A stretch of 64,000 nucleotides of DNA, taken from CAZMXP01 sp964570285 (GTDB lineage Bacteria; Planctomycetota; PLA2). The position numbers and the translations under genes are program-made. The notes beneath the pieces were generated by a model. It was not told the origin of the DNA, ran no database searches, and was given only the letters and a program-made list of their open reading frames with translations. The stretch's first letter is position 1. Each line of letters opens with the position of its first letter. Shown here piece after piece: positions 20,876 to 28,740 of the stretch. The stretch lies in contig CAZMXP010000020.1 of assembly GCA_964570285.1 (NCBI GenBank), positions 1 through 64,000 of the forward strand, in the 5' to 3' direction.

Positions 20876-21091
20876 ATGGCAAACGACAAGACGACGCGCG
20901 GCGCGAAGGCGCCCAAGGTCACGCTCACCGGCAAGGAGATCGAGCTGGTCTCGAACCTCCTGCGGCAGTTCCACATCGGGCTCGGGGACGAGGGGAGGTT
21001 GCCGCCGGCCTGGCAGCACGAGCTGAAGGACCGGCTCGATCTCGCGCGCGGCGTCGGGTTGGGCGCGCGTCCGTGGGTGGCCGCTTCGTGA
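20876..21091 (+). CDS. Small phage protein
   Basis: 71 residues from ATG 20876; an in-frame GTG at 20762 in a GTGA overlap would add 38 unpatterned residues. The protein opens with a basic tail (MANDKTTRGAKAPKVTLTGK) followed by one helix (EIELVSNLLRQFHIGLGDEG) and a second charged helix. No domain is recognised. It is the last right-going gene before the non-coding region and recombinase cassette. Confidence 0.5.
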   Translation: MANDKTTRGAKAPKVTLTGKEIELVSNLLRQFHIGLGDEGRLPPAWQHELKDRLDLARGVGLGARPWVAAS

Positions 21092-21501
21092 GCTAGAGCC
21101 CCGGTTATCGGGGCCGTCGCGGTCGGACTCAAGCCGGGGGCCCGGGATGCCGACGAGATCCGTACGCAATCCCACGTGGGCCGGGTCGCTCCCCCCCAAA
21201 AGGGTTCCCTCAATAGCCCGGCCCACACTTTTGCGCGTTGCGGCGACCTGCACCGATCTGCAGGCATCTGCCCAACACGCCTGCGACGGGGCGAACGCCT
21301 GAATGGGGCCGCGGTGTCATTCCGCGCGCCGCGACATCAACCCTCGGCTCCCATGGCCGAGCGTCCGCGGGGGGATCGGTGTCATTCCCGGCGCAGGATT
21401 GCCGAGGGCGCGCAAGGAATCTGCCCACGCGGACGGCCTTGAATGCGCGGGCTACGTGGCCGCGGGCCTTAGCTGGTCCTCAACTAGACCCCAGGTAGGG
21501 T
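21092..21501. other. Structured non-coding region left of the recombinase cassette
   Basis: 410 bp without a supported gene. It contains a hairpin with arms GCCCCG (21098-21103) and CGGGGC (21109-21114) just after the last early gene. It also has a perfect 10-bp inverted repeat, GTGGGCCGGG (21176-21185) and CCCGGCCCAC (21217-21226), enclosing 31 bp, and two copies each of GTGTCATTCC and ATCTGCCCA. Such a mixture suits a recombination site, replication origin or untranslated RNA. I cannot tell which. Confidence 0.5.
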
Positions 21502-21504
21502 CTA
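21485..21504 (-). terminator. Short hairpin at the 3' end of the ribbon-helix-helix gene
   Basis: Arms TAGACCC (21485-21491) and GGGTCTA (21498-21504) enclose six bases and overlap the stop codon of the left-going gene. No clear T-tract follows, so terminator function is tentative. Confidence 0.45.
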
Positions 21505-21690
21505 CTTGGCTGCGCGACGGGCGGCGCGGAGGGCGACGTCCCGGAGCCAGTCGGAGACGTCGAGCCCGGCCTGCGCCGCGGCGCGCTCGACGTCGGCCTT
21601 CTCGGATGCTCGGACGCGCGCGACGATGCGGGCGTTGCGCCGCTGGGCGGGTTCGAGCTCGGGGCGTCCACGCCTTCTCTTTGCAGGCAT
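21502..21690 (-). CDS. Ribbon-helix-helix (CopG/MobC-like) DNA-binding protein
   Basis: 62 residues from ATG 21690. After a basic tail (MPAKRRRGRPELEPAQRR) come a beta strand (NARIVARVRASE) and two helices (KADVERAAAQAGLDVSDWLR, then DVALRAARRAAK), the ribbon-helix-helix layout of CopG-type antitoxins and MobC-like accessory proteins. It is divergent from the serine recombinase across 88 bp and may repress that gene. No toxin partner lies downstream. Confidence 0.75.
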   Translation of the reverse strand: MPAKRRRGRPELEPAQRRNARIVARVRASEKADVERAAAQAGLDVSDWLRDVALRAARRAAK

Positions 21691-21778
21691 CGCAAGCAGT
21701 CTAGCAGGCGGACCGCGCATGTTTGTTGGTGCCCGTTTATTCTTGACCGCCGACTATTTCCGTTGCACACTTAGTGCC

Positions 21779-22474
21779 ATGTCGAACGTGATCGGATACT
21801 GCCGGGTCTCCACGGAGGAGCAGGCCCGCGAGGGTTACAGCCTGGACGTGCAGGAGGAGCGGATCCGCGCGTACTGCCTGGCGCACGGGCTTGAGCTCGT
21901 GCGGGTGGAGCGGGAGGACGGGGCGAGCGGGAAGAGCCTGAACCGTCCGGCGTGGCGGAGGGTGGAGGCGGGTCTGGCGGGGGAGGCCGCCGGCGTCGTC
22001 GTGGTGAAGCTCGACCGCCTGAGCAGGTCGCTCTGGGACGTGCTCGCGCTGGTGAAGGAGAGCACGCGGCGCGGGTGGGAGATCCATTCGATCCAGGAGA
22101 CGCTGGACACGGGGACGGCGATGGGCCGGTTCTTCGTGCAGATGCTCGGGGCGATGGCGGAGCTGGAGCGCGGGCGGACGTCGGAGCGGACGCTCGAGGT
22201 GGCGGGTCGGCTGCGGCGGGAGGGCCGGCGGATCTCGCGGCACCCGCCGTTCGGGTACCGGTTCGAGGGGGGTCGGGTGGTTGCGGTCGCGGGGGAGCAG
22301 GCGATCCTGCGGCGGATCCTGAAGCTGTCGTCGTCGGGGAAGGGGGCGAAGGCGATCGCCGCGCTGCTGGCCGCGGAGGGCGTGGGGAACCCGCGGACGG
22401 GGCGGCCGTGGAACTACGGGACGGTGGCGGCGGTCGTGAGGACGGCGAAGAGACGCGCGGTGGCGTCGGCGTGA
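21779..22474 (+). CDS. Serine recombinase (resolvase N-domain plus Recombinase domain)
   Basis: 231 residues from ATG 21779. The catalytic domain shows IGYCRVSTEEQAREGYSLDV with the nucleophile Ser in YCRVS (about residue 10), VVVVKLDRLSRSLWDVLALV and FFVQMLGAMAELERGRTSER. The C-terminal part (ISRHPPFGYRFEGGRVVAVA, EQAILRRILKLSSSGKGAKA, IAALLAAEGVGNPRTGRPWN, YGTVAAVV) is the start of the Recombinase domain. It stops before the zinc ribbon and coiled coil of large serine integrases (450-600 residues). It could integrate the phage or mobilise only the surrounding cassette. It is the only recombinase of an integrating type visible in the window. Confidence 0.9.
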   Translation: MSNVIGYCRVSTEEQAREGYSLDVQEERIRAYCLAHGLELVRVEREDGASGKSLNRPAWRRVEAGLAGEAAGVVVVKLDRLSRSLWDVLALVKESTRRGWEIHSIQETLDTGTAMGRFFVQMLGAMAELERGRTSERTLEVAGRLRREGRRISRHPPFGYRFEGGRVVAVAGEQAILRRILKLSSSGKGAKAIAALLAAEGVGNPRTGRPWNYGTVAAVVRTAKRRAVASA

Positions 22475-22547
22475 ACGCCTCCTCGATCTGATGCTATCTC
22501 CGGTGGCGGCGGTGCGAGCCCCGATCATCCGCGAACGGCGACAGTCC

Positions 22548-25091
22548 CTACCCAGGACGCGTGGCGAACAGCGAGGGGTCCAAGACCTTGGCCAGGCCGT
22601 CGAACGCCTCGCGGACCTTCGACTCCGCCTCGAAATACTCCCGGATCGGATTGGTCCACGTCTCGCGTTGCTTCACGTTGCGCGGGATCGGCAGCCGCAA
22701 CTCGCGCCACCGTTCTCCGAGGTCTTCGCGGTTTGTCTGCATAAGCACCAAGAACCGGAACTGTTCGTGGACGACCTTGAGGGAGAGAAGGGCGAGGAGC
22801 AGCCATCGGTCGATCCGGCACTTGGACGTGGGCCGCCAGATGGCGATTTCGCGTGTGAGGATCGCGCGTGTCTGCCACGGCCTGACCACGCTGAAGAGTC
22901 CGATGGTGCTGCACGCCCGGGTCGGCGTAACAAGGTCATGGGGCTTTAGGTACCGGCCCCTGCGCAGGGCGTCCGCAACCGAGTCGGGGATGAAGAACTT
23001 CGGGTTCTCGATGATCCGCCAATTGTGTAGGTGCGTGACTTTGATGTAGGGCACCGAACCGCCCATGCGCGACGTGGCCTCCGGACTCCCGTGGCCGGGC
23101 TCGACGGTCAACTCCCCGGAGTCCACCAACTCCCCGACCGTGACGGGGTCGCACTTGTACCGCTGCGCGAAGGCGTCCAGCGCGTCGAGGTAGGGCTTGC
23201 GCCACCAGAACGACGCGACGAGCACGCCGCTCTGGATCGCGTCCGCCTGGGGGAAGCGGAAGAAGAGCCGAGACTCCTTGGCGGGGGGACGCCCCGACAG
23301 GATCCGCGCCGCCTCCTCCATCTGGTTGTCGCGGTCCTCCGTCCTCTTGCCCGCTTCCCATTTGTAGAGGGCTTTGCCGTGCTTCGTCACGCCGAAGGTC
23401 GCGCAGAGACTTCCGATGACTTGATGGCCCGCTGCGGGCTTGCGCTTTTTTACGACGACGATGCTTGTCTTCGCCCGGCAATGCGGCTCAAACGCCTCGA
23501 TGGGGACGTTGATCGAGTGCGTGATCTGGAACTGTGAGAGCCATTGGATGAGCCAGCCGTAGGACGGCGAGAACAGGTACGTGTCCGGAAGTACGATGGC
23601 GAGCCGTCCGCCGTCCTCGAGGAGACGCATCGCCCGCTCGAGGAATCCGAGCCCGAGGGGAAGCGGGACTCGCAGGTCCGTGGGCTTCCACGTCCCGTCC
23701 TCGTTTGTCCACTCGCGCGAGAGGTCGTAGCCCTCCTTGGTCCCGATCTCTGCGTCGATGGTCAAGCGGCGGCCGAAAGGTGGGTTGGTTAGCACCACGG
23801 CGAAGGACCCGTCCTGGATCAGCCCTCGGATCGGTCCCTCCCAGGTCGAGGACCGGATGGCGTCCGCCTTGAAGACGTGCGCTGCCCCGTCCCCGAGCAT
23901 CGAGAGGTACGCCTTGGAGAGCCGGACGGAGACGGAATCCTTGTCGATGGCGAAGAGGTAGTTCTTCGACCACTCCTTGAGGGCGTGGGCGATCTTCGCT
24001 TCGTCACCAGCGTGATCGTGCGCGAGGGTTTCTCCTATCCGGGTCATGGCCGTTGCGAGGAACGATCCGCTTCCGCACGCAGGGTCGATGATCCGGTCGT
24101 CGGGCGTCGGGGCGGTCGCCGCCACAGCGATCTTCACGACCGATTGCGGCGTGAAGTACTGCCCTTCCTCGCCCTTGTACGCCTTCCCCTTGATGACCTG
24201 GAAGGCGTCGGCCACGGCATCCTTGTCGCCGCCCAAGAGCCTGTAGTTCTGCAGCGTCTCGACGACGTAGTGGATGCTCGCGTCGTCGATCTGGAAGACC
24301 TTTCCGCCCGAGACTCCGAACAACTCGGGATTGCGCTTGACCTCCTGCACCAGCAACGCGCGGATGCGGGCGGCCGTTACCTCGGGCGATTCATCGATCT
24401 GGATGGAGACGGGCCGACGGGGCTTCCGCTGGTTGCGTTGTTCGTCGAGGATTTTCAACAGGAGCAACAGCGAGAGATCGGGCAGGATTTCTTCGTCGCG
24501 GTTGATGTTCGAGTCGAGGGCCGCGAGACGGTTTCGGATGCGCTGGAACACCGGTACCAGCGAGGGTGGGGTGCGGAGGCTCCCGTAATTGAGGGTCCTT
24601 TGCCCCACCGGCTTGTAGGGGTCGCGCGGCGTCGGGATCGGGGTCCCGGCGGGGGCGACCTCGAACCCCCCTCGGGTCTTGTAGACGATGGCGTGATCGT
24701 AGCCGTTGAACCAGATCCCGACTCTCGCCTCGGGCTCCCGGTCGAGGTAGGTCTTCAGTTGAACGATCCCCGCGTTCTCCTTCGGCTGCTTGCACTCGCA
24801 GATGATCCGAACGTGATTCGGGTCGCCCACGGTGACCGAGGACTCGAAGATCGCCACGTCCACCGGCCACTCGCGCTTGCCAGAGGGGTGCGGCGGCACC
24901 CGCCATTGGGGGCGGCTGATGATCTGACCGGGATTCCACCCGGCCTCCGCTGTCAGCGCTTCGAGGAGGGGTTGGGTCGCCTCGTTCTCCTCGGGTCCTG
25001 CGACCACGAGGCGGCCCGTTACGAGATCGAGGGTAAAGCCCTCAACATTTGCTCGGCTGGCGCTCCCCTTGCCCGGACGACCTCGGCTCAC
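22548..25091 (-). CDS. Single-polypeptide restriction-modification enzyme (type IIG/type I-like)
   Basis: 847 residues from GTG 25091 (GGGAGG upstream); a TTG at 25121 is an alternative start. Domains in order: a PD-(D/E)XK nuclease like the HsdR N-terminus (WPVDVAIFESS, then IICECKQPKENAG, about residues 70-105); a helical linker (LPDLSLLLLLKILDEQRNQ, YKGEEGQYFTPQSVVKI); a gamma-class N6-adenine methylase with IIDPACGSGSFLATAM (about 334) and VLTNPPFGRR (about 433); and a C-terminal target-recognition part (VPYIKVTHLHNWRI, LLLALLSLKVVHEQFRFLV, LRLPIPRNVKQ). One chain would cut, methylate and recognise DNA. It opposes all flanking phage genes, as cargo genes often do. Confidence 0.87.
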   Translation of the reverse strand: MSRGRPGKGSASRANVEGFTLDLVTGRLVVAGPEENEATQPLLEALTAEAGWNPGQIISRPQWRVPPHPSGKREWPVDVAIFESSVTVGDPNHVRIICECKQPKENAGIVQLKTYLDREPEARVGIWFNGYDHAIVYKTRGGFEVAPAGTPIPTPRDPYKPVGQRTLNYGSLRTPPSLVPVFQRIRNRLAALDSNINRDEEILPDLSLLLLLKILDEQRNQRKPRRPVSIQIDESPEVTAARIRALLVQEVKRNPELFGVSGGKVFQIDDASIHYVVETLQNYRLLGGDKDAVADAFQVIKGKAYKGEEGQYFTPQSVVKIAVAATAPTPDDRIIDPACGSGSFLATAMTRIGETLAHDHAGDEAKIAHALKEWSKNYLFAIDKDSVSVRLSKAYLSMLGDGAAHVFKADAIRSSTWEGPIRGLIQDGSFAVVLTNPPFGRRLTIDAEIGTKEGYDLSREWTNEDGTWKPTDLRVPLPLGLGFLERAMRLLEDGGRLAIVLPDTYLFSPSYGWLIQWLSQFQITHSINVPIEAFEPHCRAKTSIVVVKKRKPAAGHQVIGSLCATFGVTKHGKALYKWEAGKRTEDRDNQMEEAARILSGRPPAKESRLFFRFPQADAIQSGVLVASFWWRKPYLDALDAFAQRYKCDPVTVGELVDSGELTVEPGHGSPEATSRMGGSVPYIKVTHLHNWRIIENPKFFIPDSVADALRRGRYLKPHDLVTPTRACSTIGLFSVVRPWQTRAILTREIAIWRPTSKCRIDRWLLLALLSLKVVHEQFRFLVLMQTNREDLGERWRELRLPIPRNVKQRETWTNPIREYFEAESKVREAFDGLAKVLDPSLFATRPG

Positions 25092-25200
25092 AGACCCTCC
25101 CGGGCGGACTATACCTGCCAAGCCTGCGAAGCCTCAAGGGCCTAGGCTGGCGATCCGAACGACCGGGGAGGCTGGGCCACTACCCGGCCCCGGCCGCCCC

Positions 25201-25989
25201 TCACGCCCCCAGCGCCCCCCGCAACGCCGATACCGCCGCTCCCCGGACCCACCGCGCCCGGGCGGCGCTGAGCCCCATGGCCCGCGCCGCGCGGTCGAAC
25301 CCGAGCGGATTCCCGTTGTCGAGACCGAAGGCGAGGCGAAGCAGGCGCGACTCTTCCGGCGGCAGGCAAGACAGCGCGGAGGGGAGGCGCTCGAGGAGCG
25401 CGTGCATCGCGACCGCCTCGCGCTCGCCGAGCAGCTGCTCGACGGCGTCGCGGCGCTCGATGGCGGAGGGATCGTCGGGGTCGATCGGCTGGGTGGAGGC
25501 GCCGGCGACCGCGGCGGCGTGGCGGAGGCGTCCCTCGTCGACGCCGAGGCGGGCGGCGACGTCGCGGGGAGTCGCGTCGTCGGGGAGCTCGCGGCGCGCG
25601 CGCCGCCCTTTCGCGGCGAGCTTCTGGTAGGCGGCGGGGACGTGGACCGTGCGGGCCTTCTTCTGGACGGCGCGCTGGAGGGAGTCGCGGATCCACCACT
25701 TCGCGTACGTCGAGAAGCGGACGCCGACGGCGGGGTCGAACTTGTCGGCAGCCTTGAGCAGGCCCTCGTTGCCCTCGAGGATGAGGTCGATGAAGGGGAG
25801 CCCGCGGTTGCGGAACTCGCGGGCGAAGTGGACGACGAGGAAGAGGTTGCCCTCGACGAGGCGCTTGCGGGCCCACGGGTCGCCGTGCACGCGTATGCGC
25901 CAGGCGAGGCCCGTGGCCTCCTCGTGTGTGAGGCGCGACTTCCTCGAGGCCTGCGCGAAGTAGATCTCGACGTCGGGGTCGGCGAGCAT
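25201..25989 (-). CDS. Sigma-70 family sigma factor (RpoD-like), phage-encoded
   Basis: 262 residues from ATG 25989. Region 1.2-like DVEIYFAQASRKSRLTHEEA precedes a strong region 2: KRLVEGNLFLVVHFAREFRN, FIDLILEGNEGLLKAADKFD, RFSTYAKWWIRDSLQRAVQ, KARTVHVP. Region 3 is short, and region 4 reads LPPEESRLLRLAFGLDNGNP, FDRAARAMGLSAARARWVRG. This is the group 1/2 pattern, not ECF. It sits between the restriction-modification gene and TerL, divergent from TerL by only 54 bp. It is a good candidate for directing host polymerase to the CTAGGKTTCC late promoters. Confidence 0.9.
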   Translation of the reverse strand: MLADPDVEIYFAQASRKSRLTHEEATGLAWRIRVHGDPWARKRLVEGNLFLVVHFAREFRNRGLPFIDLILEGNEGLLKAADKFDPAVGVRFSTYAKWWIRDSLQRAVQKKARTVHVPAAYQKLAAKGRRARRELPDDATPRDVAARLGVDEGRLRHAAAVAGASTQPIDPDDPSAIERRDAVEQLLGEREAVAMHALLERLPSALSCLPPEESRLLRLAFGLDNGNPLGFDRAARAMGLSAARARWVRGAAVSALRGALGA

Positions 25990-26043
25990 AAGCCGACGTT
26001 ATCGCGGCCCGCTGCCGATGCAAGGGCCCATGTTTCCTGTCGA

Positions 26044-28137
26044 GTGGAACAGGCGCAGGAAGCCGGTCTCGACGAGGCGTGCCGCGCGCTCGCGATCGAC
26101 GCGGCGCGCCGCGACTTCGGGGCGTTCGTGCTCTACGTGGGGCGGGACGACGAGGGGCGGCACGTGGACTGGCGCCCGGTCGACCGGCTCGCGTGGACCT
26201 TCGTCGAGGAGTCGTTCGCCGCCGGCGGCGACGTCGGCGTCATGCTCCCGAACGGCTTCGGGAAGAGCACGCAGGCGAACTGGCGCGTGGCGTACGAGAT
26301 CGGGCGCGACCCGAACCTGCTCTGCGCCGTGGTGGCCGACAGCGAGGAGAACGCGGCGCTGCGCGTGACGGCGGTGCGCGACATCCTGAAGTCGCCCGCC
26401 TACCGCGAGGTGTTCCCGCCGGTGGCGATCGCGCGGGGGCGGGAGAAGGCCTCGGCCTTCTCGGTCGTGCGGTCGGGGCACTCGCCGTTCGACACGGTCA
26501 CGGGCTACGGCGTGCTGACGGGGACGGGGGCGCGGTGCTCGCTGCTCGTGCTCGACGACCCGGTCACATTCAAGAACGCGGTGCAGGAGCCCGCGAACCG
26601 GGACCGGGTCTACCAGGCGATCCGGACGACCTGGTTCTCGCGCGGCCAGCGCGCGCGGGAAGGGCGCCAGCGGGTGCTCTGGATCCAGACCGCGTACCAC
26701 GGGCAGGACGCGACGGCGCGCATCCGCGAGGACCCGCGCAGCGGGTTCCGGTTCCTGATCGTCCGGGCGGAGCCGCCGTTCGCCGCGCTCTCCTACGAGA
26801 AGTGGCGCGCCGGGGCCGTGGAGGAGAGCGGAACGGTGCCGTCCCATCTCTCGGCGGCGTTCCTGCAGTCGGAGTGGGCGAAGCAGGGGGCGACGGCGGC
26901 CGCGCAGTCCATGGCGAACCGGCCCTACGACCCGGAGAAGTGCCCGTTCAAGGAGCCGATGCTGATCGCCCCCCGGCCGCTCGCGCCGTCGGAGTACGAG
27001 CGGCGGACGGTCTACGCCGATCCCGCCGGCGACGCGTCGACCTCGAAGGGCCGGGACACCGACTGGTGCGCGGTCGCGGCGATCGGGCGGCACCCGGAGC
27101 GCGGGTGGGAGCTCTACGGCTACGCGGAGATGAAGGGCAAGCCGAGCGAGCAGGCCGCGTTCATCGCGGGGTTCGCCGTGGCGATGGAGGCCGAGCAGCT
27201 CTGGCAGGAGGCGACGCGCGACGACGCGCTGGTCGAGGCGACGCAGCAGGAGCTCGAGGCGCGGCGGTCGGCGTTGACGGTGCAGCCGGACAAGCCGACC
27301 TCGCAGAAGGAGGCGCGCATCGTCCAGGCACTCGAGCCCGCGCTGACGCGGAAGCGCCTGTCGATCTGCGCGGACCTGTGGCCCGAGCTGAAGGGGCAGC
27401 TGCTCGCGTTCCCCGCGGGCGCTCACGACGACGGGCCCGACGCCGTCGCGTCGTGCTGGCTGAAGGCCGCGGGCGCGGAGGCCGACGCCGCGACCGATCG
27501 CGTGGTCACGCTCGCGATGCTCGACGCGGCCGCCGACGCGCCTCTCCCTCCGCAGGTCGCTCCCACTGCGGGCGATGCGCCGCCCGCCGCGGTCCCCGTG
27601 CACGCGGGTTTCGCCCTTGCGGGCTACGAGGGGGACGAGAGCGCGGCCGCGGTGGTCCGCGGCGGCGAGCTCGTCGACGTCGAGACGTGGGCGGGGATGG
27701 ACCTCGACGAGGCGGCCCGGCGCGTGCGCGCGATCGCGGAGCGCCATGCGATCCCCGAGGCGCAACTGCACGTCGCGGGCGCGGGCCTCGGCGACCGCCT
27801 GGTCGACGGCGACCTCGGCGTCGACGACGTCGCGCTTTCAGGCGACCCTGCGGGGGACTGGGAGGAGGAGATCGACGGGCTGGTGCCGTTCCGCGACCGC
27901 CGGTCGGAGCTCCTGTGGGTGACGCGGCTGCTGCTCCAGGCGGGGCGCCTGCGCGTGCCGCGCGCCTACGTTTCGGTCTGGAGCGACCTCGCGGCGCCGG
28001 CGTACCGGTGGGATCCGCAGGGGCGCGTCCGTGTCGAGGGTCCCGAGGATTTCCGCCGGAAGAAGGAGAGGCCCCCCGTGCTCGCCGATGCGGTTGCGCT
28101 CGCGCTCGCCCGGAGCGGCGGCGGTCTCCTGGGCTGA
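26044..28137 (+). CDS. terL: Terminase large subunit with an additional C-terminal RNase H-like domain
   Basis: 697 residues from GTG 26044; no good ribosome site is seen, so the start is uncertain. The ATPase has Walker A GVMLPNGFGKSTQANW (about 65-80) and Walker B CSLLVLDDPV (about 165-174). The nuclease has VYADPAGDASTSKGRDTDWC (about 323), SQKEARIVQALEP and HDDGPDAVASCW (about 462). TerL packages DNA into the prohead and cuts it. The extra 180 residues (GFALAGYEGDESAAAVVRGG, LHVAGAGLGDRLVDGDL, PFRDRRSELLWVTRLLLQAG, PPVLADAVALALA) look like a second terminase nuclease domain. TerL usually has about 450-600 residues, so a duplication or fusion is likely. Confidence 0.88.
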   Translation: MEQAQEAGLDEACRALAIDAARRDFGAFVLYVGRDDEGRHVDWRPVDRLAWTFVEESFAAGGDVGVMLPNGFGKSTQANWRVAYEIGRDPNLLCAVVADSEENAALRVTAVRDILKSPAYREVFPPVAIARGREKASAFSVVRSGHSPFDTVTGYGVLTGTGARCSLLVLDDPVTFKNAVQEPANRDRVYQAIRTTWFSRGQRAREGRQRVLWIQTAYHGQDATARIREDPRSGFRFLIVRAEPPFAALSYEKWRAGAVEESGTVPSHLSAAFLQSEWAKQGATAAAQSMANRPYDPEKCPFKEPMLIAPRPLAPSEYERRTVYADPAGDASTSKGRDTDWCAVAAIGRHPERGWELYGYAEMKGKPSEQAAFIAGFAVAMEAEQLWQEATRDDALVEATQQELEARRSALTVQPDKPTSQKEARIVQALEPALTRKRLSICADLWPELKGQLLAFPAGAHDDGPDAVASCWLKAAGAEADAATDRVVTLAMLDAAADAPLPPQVAPTAGDAPPAAVPVHAGFALAGYEGDESAAAVVRGGELVDVETWAGMDLDEAARRVRAIAERHAIPEAQLHVAGAGLGDRLVDGDLGVDDVALSGDPAGDWEEEIDGLVPFRDRRSELLWVTRLLLQAGRLRVPRAYVSVWSDLAAPAYRWDPQGRVRVEGPEDFRRKKERPPVLADAVALALARSGGGLLG

Positions 28138-28140
28138 CCC

Positions 28141-28740
28141 ATGACCGGCACGACGCAGGTCCTGCGCGACCGCAGGCATCGCGAGGTCGGGTTCTACCGC
28201 GACATCTACGCCGGCGACCGCGGCTACGGCCATCCGGCGGAGCGCCCCGCCCGGGCCCTCGCGTTCGCGGGCGAGGTCGTCGCCGGCTGCCGGAGCCTCC
28301 TCGACGTCTCCGCGGGCCGCGGGCAGTTCCTCCGGCTTGTCGCCGCGGCGCATCCCGGGGTGAACCTTGCGGCGTCGGAAGCCGTCGAGCGCCTCGTCGA
28401 CGTGGACCTGCGCGAGTTCGATGCGTTCGTCTGGGCGCTTCCGTACAGGCTGCTCTTCGCCCGCGGCCGCTGGGATGTCGTCACGTGCTGGGACGTTCTC
28501 GAGCACCTGGTCCCCGAGGATACGGAGGCCGCGCTGCGATCCCTCGCTGCGGTCGCCGACCGCTACCTCGCGCTGAGCATCGCCCTGTTCCCCTGCGGGT
28601 GGTCTGGGCGCGAGACGCACATCAACCTGCGCGGCGCCGACGAGTGGCTGCGCCTCCTCGCCGCGATCCCCGGGTGCTCGGTCCGGAGGCACGAGACGCG
28701 CGAGCGGGTCCTCTGGGCGCTGATCGGGGTCGACCGGTGA
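28141..28740 (+). CDS. Class I SAM-dependent methyltransferase
   Basis: 199 residues. CRSLLDVSAGRGQFLRLVAA (about 45-65) is the SAM-binding motif I, and WDVVTCWDVLEHLVPEDTEA (about 112-130) is the motif II/post-motif signature of small-molecule or glycan methyltransferases. The rest is a Rossmann-like alpha/beta fold with HINLRGADEWLRLLAAIPG. The substrate is unknown. It lies 3 bp after terL and overlaps the next gene by GTGA, between terL and the portal gene, where modification genes are inserted in some phages. Confidence 0.85.
   Translation: MTGTTQVLRDRRHREVGFYRDIYAGDRGYGHPAERPARALAFAGEVVAGCRSLLDVSAGRGQFLRLVAAAHPGVNLAASEAVERLVDVDLREFDAFVWALPYRLLFARGRWDVVTCWDVLEHLVPEDTEAALRSLAAVADRYLALSIALFPCGWSGRETHINLRGADEWLRLLAAIPGCSVRRHETRERVLWALIGVDR

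Noticed and set aside
25137..25152. GGGCCTAGGCTGG resembles GGGCCTTAGCTGG at 21462, possibly a cassette direct repeat
   Set aside because: The match needs two indels/mismatches over 13 bases, too weak to support an insertion duplication.
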